This document shows, piece by piece, positions 24,985-33,049 of a DNA stretch of 41,711 bases (its first letter is position 1; the number at the start of each line of letters is the position of its first letter). Below the pieces are notes generated by a model. That model searched no databases. It was not told the DNA's origin and saw only the letters and a list, made by a program, of their open reading frames with translations. The DNA is from a virus, in the IMG/VR virus record IMGVR_UViG_3300031277_000009, positions 1-41,711 of that record. One strand, 5' to 3'. A program made the translations under genes and the position numbers.

Positions 24985-25220
24985 GCGGATATCCTAAACT
25001 CGACAAAGTCATAGAAAATATGAATTACCGTGAAATGTATAAAATCGTCTATGACGAATATTTGGAAAGAGCGATAGCCGCAAAACTTGTCGGTATTGAT
25101 CGTGATGAGTTTTTCCTTCAACAGGGTGCCAGAATAGCCAATTTTACACCGAAGGAAGTGATCGAATCAGCAATTTATTTTCACAAACCAATCATTCAAA
25201 AAGCATGGGAGGACGCATGA
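24981..25220 (+). CDS. Hypothetical early protein (79 aa)
   Basis: A helical acidic protein without a recognised family, overlapping its neighbours by ATGA at both ends. No membrane segment or metal site. Confidence 0.65.
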   Translation: MSGYPKLDKVIENMNYREMYKIVYDEYLERAIAAKLVGIDRDEFFLQQGARIANFTPKEVIESAIYFHKPIIQKAWEDA

Positions 25221-25366
25221 CCTCTCCTGTAATTTGTGTATTTTGCAAAAAAAAATTAAGAGAATTTGAATCGGATCACGGCATGCCGAGTCACGGCTTA
25301 TGCGCGCCGTGCGCCGAGCTTCATTATGGCATAAAAATAAATCAGCCGGAAGTTCAGACCGGTTGA
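25217..25366 (+). CDS. Small zinc-finger protein (49 aa)
   Basis: Two CxxC pairs (CVFC near the N terminus, CAPC near residue 35) with a histidine-rich spacer suggest a single zinc ribbon. It overlaps the upstream stop by ATGA. Function unknown. Confidence 0.65.
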   Translation: MTSPVICVFCKKKLREFESDHGMPSHGLCAPCAELHYGIKINQPEVQTG

Positions 25367-25378
25367 TATGGCGGGGCG

Positions 25379-25414
25379 GGCCCGGCTCCTCCTTGCCGGG
25401 CTTGCCGATTTTTT
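25379..25414 (+). terminator. Hairpin, probable attenuator before the recombination genes
   Basis: GCCCGGC (25380-25386) pairs with GCCGGGC (25395-25401), followed after seven bases by six T. This is a possible partial terminator between the regulatory genes and the recombination genes. Confidence 0.6.
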
Positions 25415-25433
25415 AAGGAGTTTTGAAAGAAAG

Positions 25434-25519
25434 GGGTGTAACTGCAGGTTAACGGGTGGCTCCGTTCCTGCATCTACACTCCATACAAAGGGAGCGCGTA
25501 GGCACGTCCGGGCGCTCCC
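25434..25519 (+). ncRNA. Structured leader RNA of the recombination operon
   Basis: Two strong hairpins lie in a row. The first is coaxial: GGTGTA/TACACT-CC, TGCAGG/CCTGCA and AACGG/CCGTT with loop GTGGCT (25434-25482). The second is a perfect eight-pair stem GGGAGCGC/GCGCTCCC with a 14-base loop (25490-25519). The ribosome site (TGGAGGG) lies 12 bases downstream. No T tract follows, so it is not a terminator. It may be an RNA switch, a processing site or an independent small RNA. I cannot match it to a known class. Confidence 0.6.
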
Positions 25520-25545
25520 ACTTATAAACCTGGAGGGTCAGTGAT

Positions 25546-26511
25546 ATGAAAATTGAAAATGATTTTTGCAAAGCCATCGCGGAGGTTGATAGCCTGGATC
25601 GCGATGAATGGCTGGAGCAGCGTAAAAAAGGTATAGGCGGATCCGATGCCGGGGCGATCATGGGAATGAACCCGTGGAAATCGGCGCTTATGGTATATCT
25701 GGATAAAATGGGGCTCGCGCCGAAGACGGAAGACAACGACGCCATGAAACATGGCAGACGAATGGAACCGGTCCTGCTTCGGGAGTTCCCTGAAATTTAT
25801 TTTGAGGCAACCGGCATAACGGGAACTACCGAACGTTCCCCGTATATCTATCAGTCAAAAAAACATCCATTCGTTTTAGGAAATATCGACGGTTTATTTC
25901 TCAAAGAAACAGCAGATCTCGACGGCGTTGAAATCAAGACAGCGAATCAATTCGCAGAAAAGGACTGGGATGAAGACGAAGTCCCGGACCAATACTACGC
26001 CCAGGTGCAGCACTACATGTATCTGACGGGTCTGGAAACATTTTTTATTCCCGTCCTCATCGGCGCCAGGTTCGATTTCCGGGAAGTCCCACGGAATGAA
26101 AAGTTCATTGAACAGATGATCAAGGCGGAGACCTGGTTCTGGAATGAGTGCATTTTAAAAAAGCAGATGCCGGCGCCGGCGGGCCTCGATAAAGAGGGTG
26201 ATTACCTGCTGCATTTATACGGATCAGGAAGCGATGAAGTCCTTGAATTACCACACCTTGAAAAGGATGTGGAGAAATATTTGGAAATCAACGGGAAAAT
26301 CAAGCTGCTCGATGCGGAGAAAAAAGAGCTGCAACTGCTGTTTAAAAGTGAAATCGGCGAGGCAAAGGGATTTGTAACCCCGAATCATAAAGCGACCTGG
26401 TCGCGTTTTAAAAAGACCAGCTTCCGGGCGGATGATTTCAAAAAACTGCATCCGGATCTTTATGAACAATTCAGTTCAAAAATATCGTCATCCAGATTGA
26501 CGATTAAATAG
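25546..26511 (+). CDS. YqaJ/lambda Exo-type recombination exonuclease
   Basis: This 321-residue PD-(D/E)xK nuclease processes DNA ends to single strands for RecT. The family motifs are present: GIGGSDAGAIMGMNPW (about 29-44), EP at 74-75, D115 in NIDG, E129-x-K131 in VEIKTAN, and Q153 in YAQVQHYMY. Its C-terminal third is a helical extension. It begins the recombination block and is followed by the ATPase, a DEDDh exonuclease and RecT. Confidence 0.92.
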   Translation: MKIENDFCKAIAEVDSLDRDEWLEQRKKGIGGSDAGAIMGMNPWKSALMVYLDKMGLAPKTEDNDAMKHGRRMEPVLLREFPEIYFEATGITGTTERSPYIYQSKKHPFVLGNIDGLFLKETADLDGVEIKTANQFAEKDWDEDEVPDQYYAQVQHYMYLTGLETFFIPVLIGARFDFREVPRNEKFIEQMIKAETWFWNECILKKQMPAPAGLDKEGDYLLHLYGSGSDEVLELPHLEKDVEKYLEINGKIKLLDAEKKELQLLFKSEIGEAKGFVTPNHKATWSRFKKTSFRADDFKKLHPDLYEQFSSKISSSRLTIK

Positions 26512-26522
26512 GGAGGTCAGGC

Positions 26523-27788
26523 ATGAAACTCATAGGATTATCTATTGAGAACTTAAGAAAAATTAAAGCGGCGCGACTTGATTTTGACGGGAAACATCTT
26601 GTCCAGATCAGGGGGGAAAACGGGGCGGGGAAAAGCACGGTTATTGATGCAATCAAATACCTCATCACCGGGTCCAAGGAGATCCCCGGAGATGTGGTAA
26701 CACACGGCGAAAGTAAGGCAAAGATAATCGGCCAGATCGATGAGTATACAATCAAGCGATCAATTACAACCGAGGGAAAGTCAACACTTACGATCGAGAA
26801 TAAAACCGGGAAAATGGGCTCTCCCCAGGCATTCCTGGATACCATCTCCGGAAGATTTCTGGATCCGGAATGGTTTGCGAATCTGTCAGGCCCCGAGAAG
26901 AAAAAGGTCTTAATGGATTACCTCGGGATCGATTTCACAGAGATTGATAAAAAGATTGCCGAGGCGGAACAGGATAGATTGATTGCCGGCAGGGAACTGA
27001 AAGCGATCGGCGAGGCGGTACCGGTGGAAAAGGTCGAGGAAAAATCACTGAAAGAACTGCTGCAGAAGAAAGGTGATATTGAGAAGTTCAACACAGAGCA
27101 GAAGGATAGGGAGAGGAAAATTGTCAAAGATATTTATGATCTTCGGGCCGAGATGGTATCAATTCTTAACGCCGGGCTTTATAAGGAACCTTCAAACATC
27201 GAGGCCTTTGAAAATGATTTATCGAAAATCAGCAAGCTTTATAAAGAGAAGTTTCCCGAGCTTAAAAAACTGCCCAAGCCTGAACCTGACAGAAATACAG
27301 AAGAAATTGAAAAGGAAATTGCCGACCTCGAAGAGAACAATCGTAAAGCACGAGCCTACCAGGAGTATCTGGATAAAAAGGAAGCCATAGAAGAAAAGGA
27401 AAACGAATATAAGGAACTGGATGAAGATGTTAAATCGCTCCGCCAGGAAAAAATAGACATGGTCGAAAAAGCGGAGCTTCCCGTTAACGGACTTTCAATC
27501 GGGGATGCCGGGCTTATTCACAACGGCGCGACTGATGATAACTGGTCTCAATCGGAAGCTTTGAAAATAGGCATTCTTCTGGCCGTGGCCTTCTCCGGAG
27601 AACTGAAAACAATCTACATAAAACGCGGCGAATCCATGGATACGCAAAGCCTCGGTAAGCTTAAGGAGTTGGCGGAGGCCCATGGTTTCCAGATCATCAT
27701 GGAGATAGTCGATGATTCCTATGCCAACAGCGGTGATGGAATCATTTATTTGGAAGAGGGGGAGATTGTCCCCGGAAAGGCTGGTTGA
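26523..27788 (+). CDS. SbcC/RecF-like SMC-type ATPase
   Basis: This 421-residue protein has Walker A GENGAGKST (31-39) at the N terminus, a coiled coil in the middle (about 150-310) and a C-terminal ABC half with an NWSQSEALKIGILLAVA signature-like segment. The Walker B region (IYIKRGESMD) deviates from the classical hhhhDE, as in other phage proteins of this kind. It probably acts with the adjacent YqaJ nuclease in end processing. Its ribosome site overlaps a GGTCAGGCA motif. Confidence 0.85.
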   Translation: MKLIGLSIENLRKIKAARLDFDGKHLVQIRGENGAGKSTVIDAIKYLITGSKEIPGDVVTHGESKAKIIGQIDEYTIKRSITTEGKSTLTIENKTGKMGSPQAFLDTISGRFLDPEWFANLSGPEKKKVLMDYLGIDFTEIDKKIAEAEQDRLIAGRELKAIGEAVPVEKVEEKSLKELLQKKGDIEKFNTEQKDRERKIVKDIYDLRAEMVSILNAGLYKEPSNIEAFENDLSKISKLYKEKFPELKKLPKPEPDRNTEEIEKEIADLEENNRKARAYQEYLDKKEAIEEKENEYKELDEDVKSLRQEKIDMVEKAELPVNGLSIGDAGLIHNGATDDNWSQSEALKIGILLAVAFSGELKTIYIKRGESMDTQSLGKLKELAEAHGFQIIMEIVDDSYANSGDGIIYLEEGEIVPGKAG

Positions 27789-27789
27789 T

Positions 27790-28368
27790 ATGAAAGTAGC
27801 ATGGATAGACGTTGAGACAACCGGGGTCGACCCTGTAAAGCATGGCATAATACAGCTGGCTTTGATTATTGAGGTTGATTATGAAGAAAAGGAAAGACAT
27901 AGTTTTTTTATTAAGCCGGATCCGCGGCTTGAGATAGAGGCGGAGGCCTTGGGGATAAATGGTATTACCGAGGAACAAATGGAAACATTCCCTCCCGAAA
28001 AAGAAACATATCATGTGCTTAAGGGAATATTTTGCTCGCATGTCAATCCATATGATCGGGCTGATAAGTTCTTATTCGGCGGTTATAACTGCCGATTCGA
28101 CATGGATTTCCTTTATAATTTTTGGAAGCGCCAGGGGGACAGTTATTTTTTCTCTCTGTTCTCATCGACCCTTGATGTCAAAGAAATGATCGCGTGTAAC
28201 GTCTGGTATAGACGCATCGCTCCGCCGGCAAATTACAAGCTTGGAACCGTTGCGAAATATTTTGGTTTTCCTTTGGAAAACGCACATAACGCCATGGCAG
28301 ATATAGAGGCTACCCGGGAGCTTGCTTACTTTTTAAAACCAACAAAATTACAGGAGGAAAAAATATGA
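27790..28368 (+). CDS. DEDDh 3'-5' exonuclease (DnaQ-like)
   Basis: A 192-residue exonuclease with all four acidic residues and the histidine: D7-x-E9 (WIDVETTG), D104 (YNCRFD), H166 and D171 (HNAMADIEA). It could proofread or trim 3' ends in recombination. It overlaps recT by four bases. The ATG at 27790 was chosen because the longer frame lies inside the ATPase gene. Confidence 0.88.
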   Translation: MKVAWIDVETTGVDPVKHGIIQLALIIEVDYEEKERHSFFIKPDPRLEIEAEALGINGITEEQMETFPPEKETYHVLKGIFCSHVNPYDRADKFLFGGYNCRFDMDFLYNFWKRQGDSYFFSLFSSTLDVKEMIACNVWYRRIAPPANYKLGTVAKYFGFPLENAHNAMADIEATRELAYFLKPTKLQEEKI

Positions 28369-29264
28369 AAGCAGACGGAAGTAACGTTAAAGAAAAGACA
28401 ACAGCAGTCGAGGCGAAAAAGCCCGAGACGATTGTCGACCTCATACAGAGGATGACGCCGCAGATCAAACTTGCATTACCTAAACATGTGACTGCGGATC
28501 GGTTGGCAAGGATTGCGGTAACCGCAATACGACAAAATCCCAAACTTGGACAATGTACCGCGATCTCCCTCCTGGGGGGAATCATGCAATCCGCCCAGTT
28601 GGGACTGGAACCGAATACTCCTCTTGGCCACGCTTTTCTGATTCCTTACTGGGATTCGAAGAATAGAGTTTTTGAGGCCAATTTCCAGGTTGGGTATCAG
28701 GGGATCATCGATCTTTGTTATCGATCCAATATCTACCAGGTTATCTACGCCATGGAGGTATACCAGAACGATCAGTTTGATTATCGTTACGGCCTGGATC
28801 CATACTTACAGCACAAACCCGCGAACCAACCGGAAGGCGAACCCATCTATTATTATGCCGTATATAAAACTTCGGAAGGCGGGAGTGATTTTCGGGTCTG
28901 GTCCAGAGAAAAAATCATCGCACATGCAAAACTGTATTCGCAAACATTCGCAAAAGATTTTTCTCCATGGAAAACCAATTTTGACGCCATGGCAAAAAAA
29001 ACCGTGTTGAAGGATCTGCTTAAATATGCGCGGAGAAGCGTTGAGCTGCAGCGAGCAATTTCTATTGACGGCTCGATAAATCGGGCCAACACAGAATCAG
29101 GGGAAATGATTATTGAAGCTGATTACGAAATTAGGGGAGAAGATCCTCCTCCTATGCCCGGTCCCAATGCGGCCGGTAAGAAAGAAACCAAGAAAGACGG
29201 AGCGAAGAAGACCGAGGCACCAAAGGCCGCCAAGCCCTCTGCGGAGAAATTGGACCTGTTTTAA
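28365..29264 (+). CDS. recT: RecT single-strand annealing protein
   Basis: This 299-residue protein matches RecT: the CTAISLLGGIMQSAQLGLEPN motif near residue 65, the following GHAFLIPY, and FQVGYQGIIDLCYRS in the core. A lysine/alanine-rich flexible tail ends in DLF. It would anneal the strand exposed by YqaJ, giving recombination and perhaps concatemer formation. Confidence 0.93.
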   Translation: MKADGSNVKEKTTAVEAKKPETIVDLIQRMTPQIKLALPKHVTADRLARIAVTAIRQNPKLGQCTAISLLGGIMQSAQLGLEPNTPLGHAFLIPYWDSKNRVFEANFQVGYQGIIDLCYRSNIYQVIYAMEVYQNDQFDYRYGLDPYLQHKPANQPEGEPIYYYAVYKTSEGGSDFRVWSREKIIAHAKLYSQTFAKDFSPWKTNFDAMAKKTVLKDLLKYARRSVELQRAISIDGSINRANTESGEMIIEADYEIRGEDPPPMPGPNAAGKKETKKDGAKKTEAPKAAKPSAEKLDLF

Positions 29265-29728
29265 TGATAGACATAATCGTGAGCTCGGAAATGTTAAGTG
29301 TGGCCGGTAGTTTGCTGCAGATCAAGATTCCCACGCCGCAGCAGCGGGTATACCTGGCCTATCTCCTCCAACAGACATCAGGGAAAAAAGTCAATGTCAG
29401 GATTGGACGCTGGTACCCGAAGCGAAGCACTGGGAGGTATTCTCAGTGCAACCATTTCCATGGGCATTGTCAACAGATTGCCGACCATACCGGGCACACT
29501 CTCGGCGAAATCAAGCAGTTCATTAAGGATGAGTGCAACGCCTGGCCCACGGAACGAATAGGCAAGCGGTTCGTTAAAATATCTGAATCAAAATTGAACA
29601 GCAAAGAGGAAGCGGAAGCGATAGAGGTTACCCACCGGATCGCCGCCGAGTTCGATATTCCTTTGATCGAGGGTGAATTTGAAGATCCACGGAGTACGTA
29701 TCAAAGCGTCTCCGGAGAAAGGAGCTAA
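29264..29728 (+). CDS. Hypothetical recombination-associated protein (154 aa)
   Basis: A basic protein with the segment RYSQCNHFHGHCQQIADHTGHTLGEIKQFIK, which recalls the (S)xN..(H/W)G...IA..TG...(E)E(I)...lK pattern of NinB/YbcN-type recombination proteins. The resemblance is weak. It follows recT with a one-base overlap (TAATG), so a role in recombination is plausible. Confidence 0.55.
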   Translation: MIDIIVSSEMLSVAGSLLQIKIPTPQQRVYLAYLLQQTSGKKVNVRIGRWYPKRSTGRYSQCNHFHGHCQQIADHTGHTLGEIKQFIKDECNAWPTERIGKRFVKISESKLNSKEEAEAIEVTHRIAAEFDIPLIEGEFEDPRSTYQSVSGERS

Positions 29729-29774
29729 GGTGCGGGGTTATAGTCCCCTCCCATAAGACTGTGGGCCTCGCACC
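29729..29774 (+). ncRNA. Compact three-way-junction RNA element
   Basis: Directly after the stop codon, GGTGCG (29729-29734) pairs with CGCACC (29769-29774). Two hairpins stand between them: GGG-TTATAGT-CCC (29735-29747) and CCCA-TAAGACTG-TGGG (29750-29765). There is no T tract. The fold lies ahead of a small operon and might be a switch or processing site. No known class is recognised. Confidence 0.5.
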
Positions 29775-29782
29775 ACTTTATT

Positions 29783-29905
29783 ATGGAGTGGTCAATTTAT
29801 CAGCTTTATTTTGTCAAACAGTTAATCAAAGAAAAGAAGATAGATGCCGCAGCGGATTTTATAGTCGCTGTTTGCGAGTTCCAGGAGAAAGTAAATCATA
29901 AATGA
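29783..29905 (+). CDS. Small hypothetical protein (40 aa)
   Basis: A short open frame after the structured element, overlapping the next gene by ATGA. The product is helical, without recognised features. Confidence 0.45.
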   Translation: MEWSIYQLYFVKQLIKEKKIDAAADFIVAVCEFQEKVNHK

Positions 29906-30087
29906 ACAAGCTTTGTGATGTCTGCATGAAAAAACCTTGGACGATCCAGCATACTGATGAGAATGATTCCGGTGTCCACCTCTTTCATTTTTGTAAGCAA
30001 TGTTACGAGGACCACGTTGTAAAAGAACATGGAACACAACCGGAATTATTTAGTCACAAGGAAATGCAGGGCTTTATTTATGAATAA
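29902..30087 (+). CDS. Zinc-ribbon protein (61 aa)
   Basis: CDVC and CKQC pairs separated by about 25 residues with histidines between suggest one zinc site. Likely a small nucleic-acid- or protein-binding accessory. Function unknown. Confidence 0.65.
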   Translation: MNKLCDVCMKKPWTIQHTDENDSGVHLFHFCKQCYEDHVVKEHGTQPELFSHKEMQGFIYE

Positions 30088-30154
30088 AGGGAACCCATTA
30101 AAACCTGTCCTGGGAAATCCGGGCGGTAAGAAAATATTTGAGGAGAAAGCCTGA
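30080..30154 (+). CDS. Possible 24-aa peptide gene
   Basis: The frame starts inside the end of the zinc-ribbon gene and stops at TGATG shared with the ParB-like gene. The product is basic. Overlap geometry at both ends supports it, but nothing else does. Confidence 0.35.
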   Translation: MNKGNPLKPVLGNPGGKKIFEEKA

Positions 30155-31806
30155 TGGAAAAAGAAATGATACAACAAATTAATCTTGAAGACATAAAGCC
30201 ACATCCGGGGAATCGTCGGGTCGGCGGATTCGACGAGGCCAAGCTGCTGCAGCTGGCGGAATCAATAAAGGCAGTCGGGGTACAGCAACCGGCAATTGTA
30301 CGCGCGGTAAATAAACATTACCAGCTCGTCGCCGGAGAGCGCCGGTGGCGTGCATCAAAGCTGGCCGGTAAAGAAACGCTGCCCTGCGTGGTCCGCGAGC
30401 TCGATGATCTCACGGTCCTGAAAATCCAAACAATCGAGAACCTGCAGCGGGAGGATATCCACCCGCTTGATGAGGCGGACGGATACGCGCGATTAATTGA
30501 CCAGGCCGGATATGGTGTTGAGCTCGTAGCCCAGGAACTTGGGAAAAGCATCAGTTATGTGTATCAGCGTTTGAAACTCCGGGACCTGATAAAGGAAGCA
30601 CGGACTCTGTTTGTCGAGGGTAAGATTACGGCCGGGCACGCGATACTCATTGCCCGCCTGGAGCCGGAACAGCAAAAAGAGATTTGTGAAAAGGGTTTAC
30701 GTGACTGGGGCGGTAATCTCGCTTCCGTGCGAGAATTGGGTGATTGGATCCATGAAAATATTTTAATGGAACTATCCAAGGTGACATGGAAGCTTGATGA
30801 TGCAGAACTTTTACCGGCTGCCGGATCCTGTCTTAATTGTTATAAACGATCCGGATATCACCCCGATCTTTTTGCAGACGTCTGCACAAATAAAAAAGAT
30901 TACTGCACGGATCGCCATTGTTTTGCTGAGAAAGGTGAAGCAATGGTCAGCCGCCGGAAAGAAGAACTAAAGGGCACTGAGTATGTGGAGGTTTGCGACG
31001 GTTATATGCGGAAAACACCTGAAAACGCATTGGACTATTATCAATGGACAGAATGCAAAAAAAAGGACCAGGGTGCAAAACGCATACTCGTTGTTGCCGG
31101 CAGAAGTCCCGGCCGGCTCACTTATGGGAGAATAAGCTCTTATCGTGGGTATGAAAGATCACCGGAAGAAAAAGCCAGGGAGAAAGAAGAGCGGAAAAAA
31201 GAGAAACAGCTATCACAAATAGCAGATGCGATTCGCAGGAATGTCTATGTTGAGGTCCTTCACAATTTATATAAAGATCTTGAGAAAAATAAATTCCCAT
31301 TTGAGATTCTTAAGCTCATTGTGTTAAAGGTTTGGGATCGATGGTATTATGATTCCAAAGCTGTTCTCGGAAGGCTGGAAGGATGGATTGATAAGCGAAA
31401 ATCTGAGATCTATGAAAAAGGCGATGAGAAGATTAAGGAAATGGATTTTGACCAGCTCATGGTATTTCTTTTTAAAATTATCGTCTGCGAAGAAATGGAT
31501 CCCCGCGGTCCTTATCAATATTCCCCACAGATAAGGGATAAAGAGGTACACGGAAATCTAAAAGAAGCTGCACTGTTTTACAACATCGATATAAAGCAAA
31601 TCAAAAAAGAAGTTAAAGCAGGTTTCAATAATAAACCCAAAAAGCCTAAGAAGCAAGAAAAGGTAACCTTCTCCGGCGTGTGCCAGGTGTGTGGTTGTAC
31701 TGATGATAACTGCACGCAGTGCATTGAGAAAACCGGGGAACCATGTCACTGGGTGAATGAAGAACACACCCTCTGCAGCGCCTGCTCGGGGGATGCGAAT
31801 GCCTGA
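30154..31806 (+). CDS. ParB-like protein with cysteine-rich C terminus
   Basis: A 550-residue protein with a ParB/Spo0J N-terminal nucleotide-binding domain (GERRWRA at 61-67, ENLQREDIHPLDEA near 94-107) and a KorB-like HTH (VAQELGKSISYVYQRLKL). A middle cysteine cluster (CLNCYKRSG...CTNKKDYCTDRHC) and a second C-terminal zinc-like cluster (CQVCGCTDDNCTQC...CSAC) are added. No ParA partner is visible nearby. A DNA-binding or clamp role in replication or transcription is more likely than classical plasmid partition. Confidence 0.85.
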   Translation: MEKEMIQQINLEDIKPHPGNRRVGGFDEAKLLQLAESIKAVGVQQPAIVRAVNKHYQLVAGERRWRASKLAGKETLPCVVRELDDLTVLKIQTIENLQREDIHPLDEADGYARLIDQAGYGVELVAQELGKSISYVYQRLKLRDLIKEARTLFVEGKITAGHAILIARLEPEQQKEICEKGLRDWGGNLASVRELGDWIHENILMELSKVTWKLDDAELLPAAGSCLNCYKRSGYHPDLFADVCTNKKDYCTDRHCFAEKGEAMVSRRKEELKGTEYVEVCDGYMRKTPENALDYYQWTECKKKDQGAKRILVVAGRSPGRLTYGRISSYRGYERSPEEKAREKEERKKEKQLSQIADAIRRNVYVEVLHNLYKDLEKNKFPFEILKLIVLKVWDRWYYDSKAVLGRLEGWIDKRKSEIYEKGDEKIKEMDFDQLMVFLFKIIVCEEMDPRGPYQYSPQIRDKEVHGNLKEAALFYNIDIKQIKKEVKAGFNNKPKKPKKQEKVTFSGVCQVCGCTDDNCTQCIEKTGEPCHWVNEEHTLCSACSGDANA

Positions 31807-31999
31807 ACAGAAAACGAAAACCGTCAAAATTACTTTGACTATCGATGACTATGACTACTACCTGGAACATGCGCTGGAAAAGGGGCGCACCCTGGCAAAT
31901 ATGGCACGATACTCGCTTAAGCGGTACTGCGCCATAAATCCCCTACAGCGCGAAAAAGAGGCAAAACGTAAAAGAATATCAGATCCGGGGGAAAGTTAA
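31799..31999 (+). CDS. Small RHH-like DNA-binding protein (66 aa)
   Basis: The segment TVKITLTIDDYDYYLEHALEKGRTLANMARYSLKRYC reads as a ribbon-helix-helix with a basic tail (KEAKRKR). The ATG at 31799 lies inside the end of the ParB-like gene behind GGGGGA. Probably an auxiliary regulator. Confidence 0.55.
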   Translation: MPEQKTKTVKITLTIDDYDYYLEHALEKGRTLANMARYSLKRYCAINPLQREKEAKRKRISDPGES

Positions 32000-32002
32000 A
32001 AA

Positions 32003-32086
32003 ATGACCGGTTGTGTGTACGCACAACGGCAACAGAAAGGCCGGTGCAGAAGCAAAACCCGAATGTATGATGAAACAGAGGAGTAG
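32003..32086 (+). CDS. Possible 27-aa leader peptide over the dispersed repeat
   Basis: A short frame spanning the second dispersed repeat; its last codons (GAG GAG TAG) carry the ribosome site of the radical-SAM gene. It may couple translation. The same DNA in another frame encodes PVVCTHNGN as in the 43-codon gene at 18026. Confidence 0.3.
   Translation: MTGCVYAQRQQKGRCRSKTRMYDETEE
32010..32034 (+). repeat. 25-bp dispersed repeat with hairpin, copy 2
   Basis: This is the same sequence as at 18087-18111, with GACC preserved upstream apart from one intervening base. It lies 14 kb from copy 1, just upstream of a radical-SAM gene. Confidence 0.75.
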
Positions 32087-32090
32087 GTAT

Positions 32091-32630
32091 TTGGGAAAAA
32101 AGGCAAGATTGATATTTACCAGGACATGTTTAAAACATTGTGACGGGTGCTGTATGAGGAATATTCCACAAGATGCTCCCAGAGAAATAAATATTAAACA
32201 GTTGGTCAATTATCAAGAAATCTGTATTACGGGCGGCGAGCCTATGTGTTTCCATCGTGAATTAAAAGATTTAATTTATTGTATCAAAAAAGAAAGCAGG
32301 ATTCATCGCCGGAAACCAAAAATAATATTGTATACAGCCAGCCCATATCCTGTTATTTCTTTTATCGATATTTTAAAAGAATTGGACGGCTGTACCGTGA
32401 CTTTACATGATGACCAAGATAAATGGGAGTTCTTTAGATCGCATTTAAATTTTATTGAACGCTTTCCTGAATCATCTTTAAAAAGTCTATGGCTTAATAC
32501 TTTTGTCTCTTTCTCAGAGAAAGAAATGTCTCTATGTACGGCATGGAAGGTGAGACAAAAAAAATGGTTGGAACACTGTCCTCTTCCTGAAGGAGAGGAG
32601 CTGGTAAGATTGAAGGGGCTGAATATTTAA
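32091..32630 (+). CDS. Small radical-SAM protein (179 aa)
   Basis: The cluster-binding motif C13-x3-C17-x2-C20 (TCLKHCDGC) and the SAM-binding GGEP (48-51, ICITGGEP) identify a radical-SAM enzyme. The barrel appears short, as in many phage members, and three further cysteines occur. TTG at 32091 behind AGAGGAG is chosen; the frame is open further upstream through a repeat, with poorer initiation signals. Substrate unknown. It is one of two radical-SAM genes in the accessory block. Confidence 0.75.
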   Translation: MGKKARLIFTRTCLKHCDGCCMRNIPQDAPREINIKQLVNYQEICITGGEPMCFHRELKDLIYCIKKESRIHRRKPKIILYTASPYPVISFIDILKELDGCTVTLHDDQDKWEFFRSHLNFIERFPESSLKSLWLNTFVSFSEKEMSLCTAWKVRQKKWLEHCPLPEGEELVRLKGLNI

Positions 32631-32729
32631 ATGAAATATAATTTAAGGCCAAGAAAGCGAGATTTAAAGGCCATTACGGAGCGGGGAAAACTTATGAGAT
32701 TCTATAATGATCTCCGCTCCACTTTTTAA
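32631..32729 (+). CDS. Possible 32-aa basic peptide
   Basis: A frame starting right after the radical-SAM stop; the product is strongly basic (RPRKRDLKA). It overlaps a terminator-like hairpin, so it may be chance. Confidence 0.3.
   Translation: MKYNLRPRKRDLKAITERGKLMRFYNDLRSTF
32678..32727 (+). terminator. Terminator-like hairpin with long loop
   Basis: GGAGCGGGGA (32678-32687) pairs with TCTCCGCTCC (32711-32720) with one G-T pair, followed by ACTTTTT. The 23-base loop is long for a terminator. Confidence 0.45.
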
Positions 32730-32740
32730 GGAGGAAGCAG

Positions 32741-33049
32741 ATGACTGAAAAGATAAAAGTGGAAATTGAATTAATAAAGTATCGTCTTGAACGGCAATAT
32801 ACAGAATATTTTGCTAACCCAAGATTAAGTTGTGATGAACATCGCAAGCAAGTAGATGCTATCCTCGCCGATCTGGTGGGGGAAGTGAGAAGGGAAACTG
32901 CTGAAAAAGATTTTAAAGCCGGGTATGATGCATGCATGGAAATATATGAGGATAAAATTGATCCAGATCAATATGCAGATAATTATTTTAAAAATTATTT
33001 ATATGAACACATGCGCCAAATAGAAAAAGAACTGGAGGACAAACCATGA
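32741..33049 (+). CDS. Accessory family protein A (102 aa)
   Basis: A helical acidic protein of a small family within this window: the start MTEKIKVEIE recurs at 35763, the middle ILADLVGEV resembles ILTDLVEEV at 36881, and the end QIEKELEDK recurs at 36881. No known domain. Confidence 0.7.
   Translation: MTEKIKVEIELIKYRLERQYTEYFANPRLSCDEHRKQVDAILADLVGEVRRETAEKDFKAGYDACMEIYEDKIDPDQYADNYFKNYLYEHMRQIEKELEDKP

Noticed and set aside
29729-29775. tRNA or tRNA-like gene ending CACCA
   Set aside because: No T loop or anticodon arm of tRNA type; the fold is a short three-way junction.
30154-31806. Phage partition system (lysogen as plasmid)
   Set aside because: The attP argues for integration and no ParA or parS array was found, so ParB-like similarity alone is not enough.
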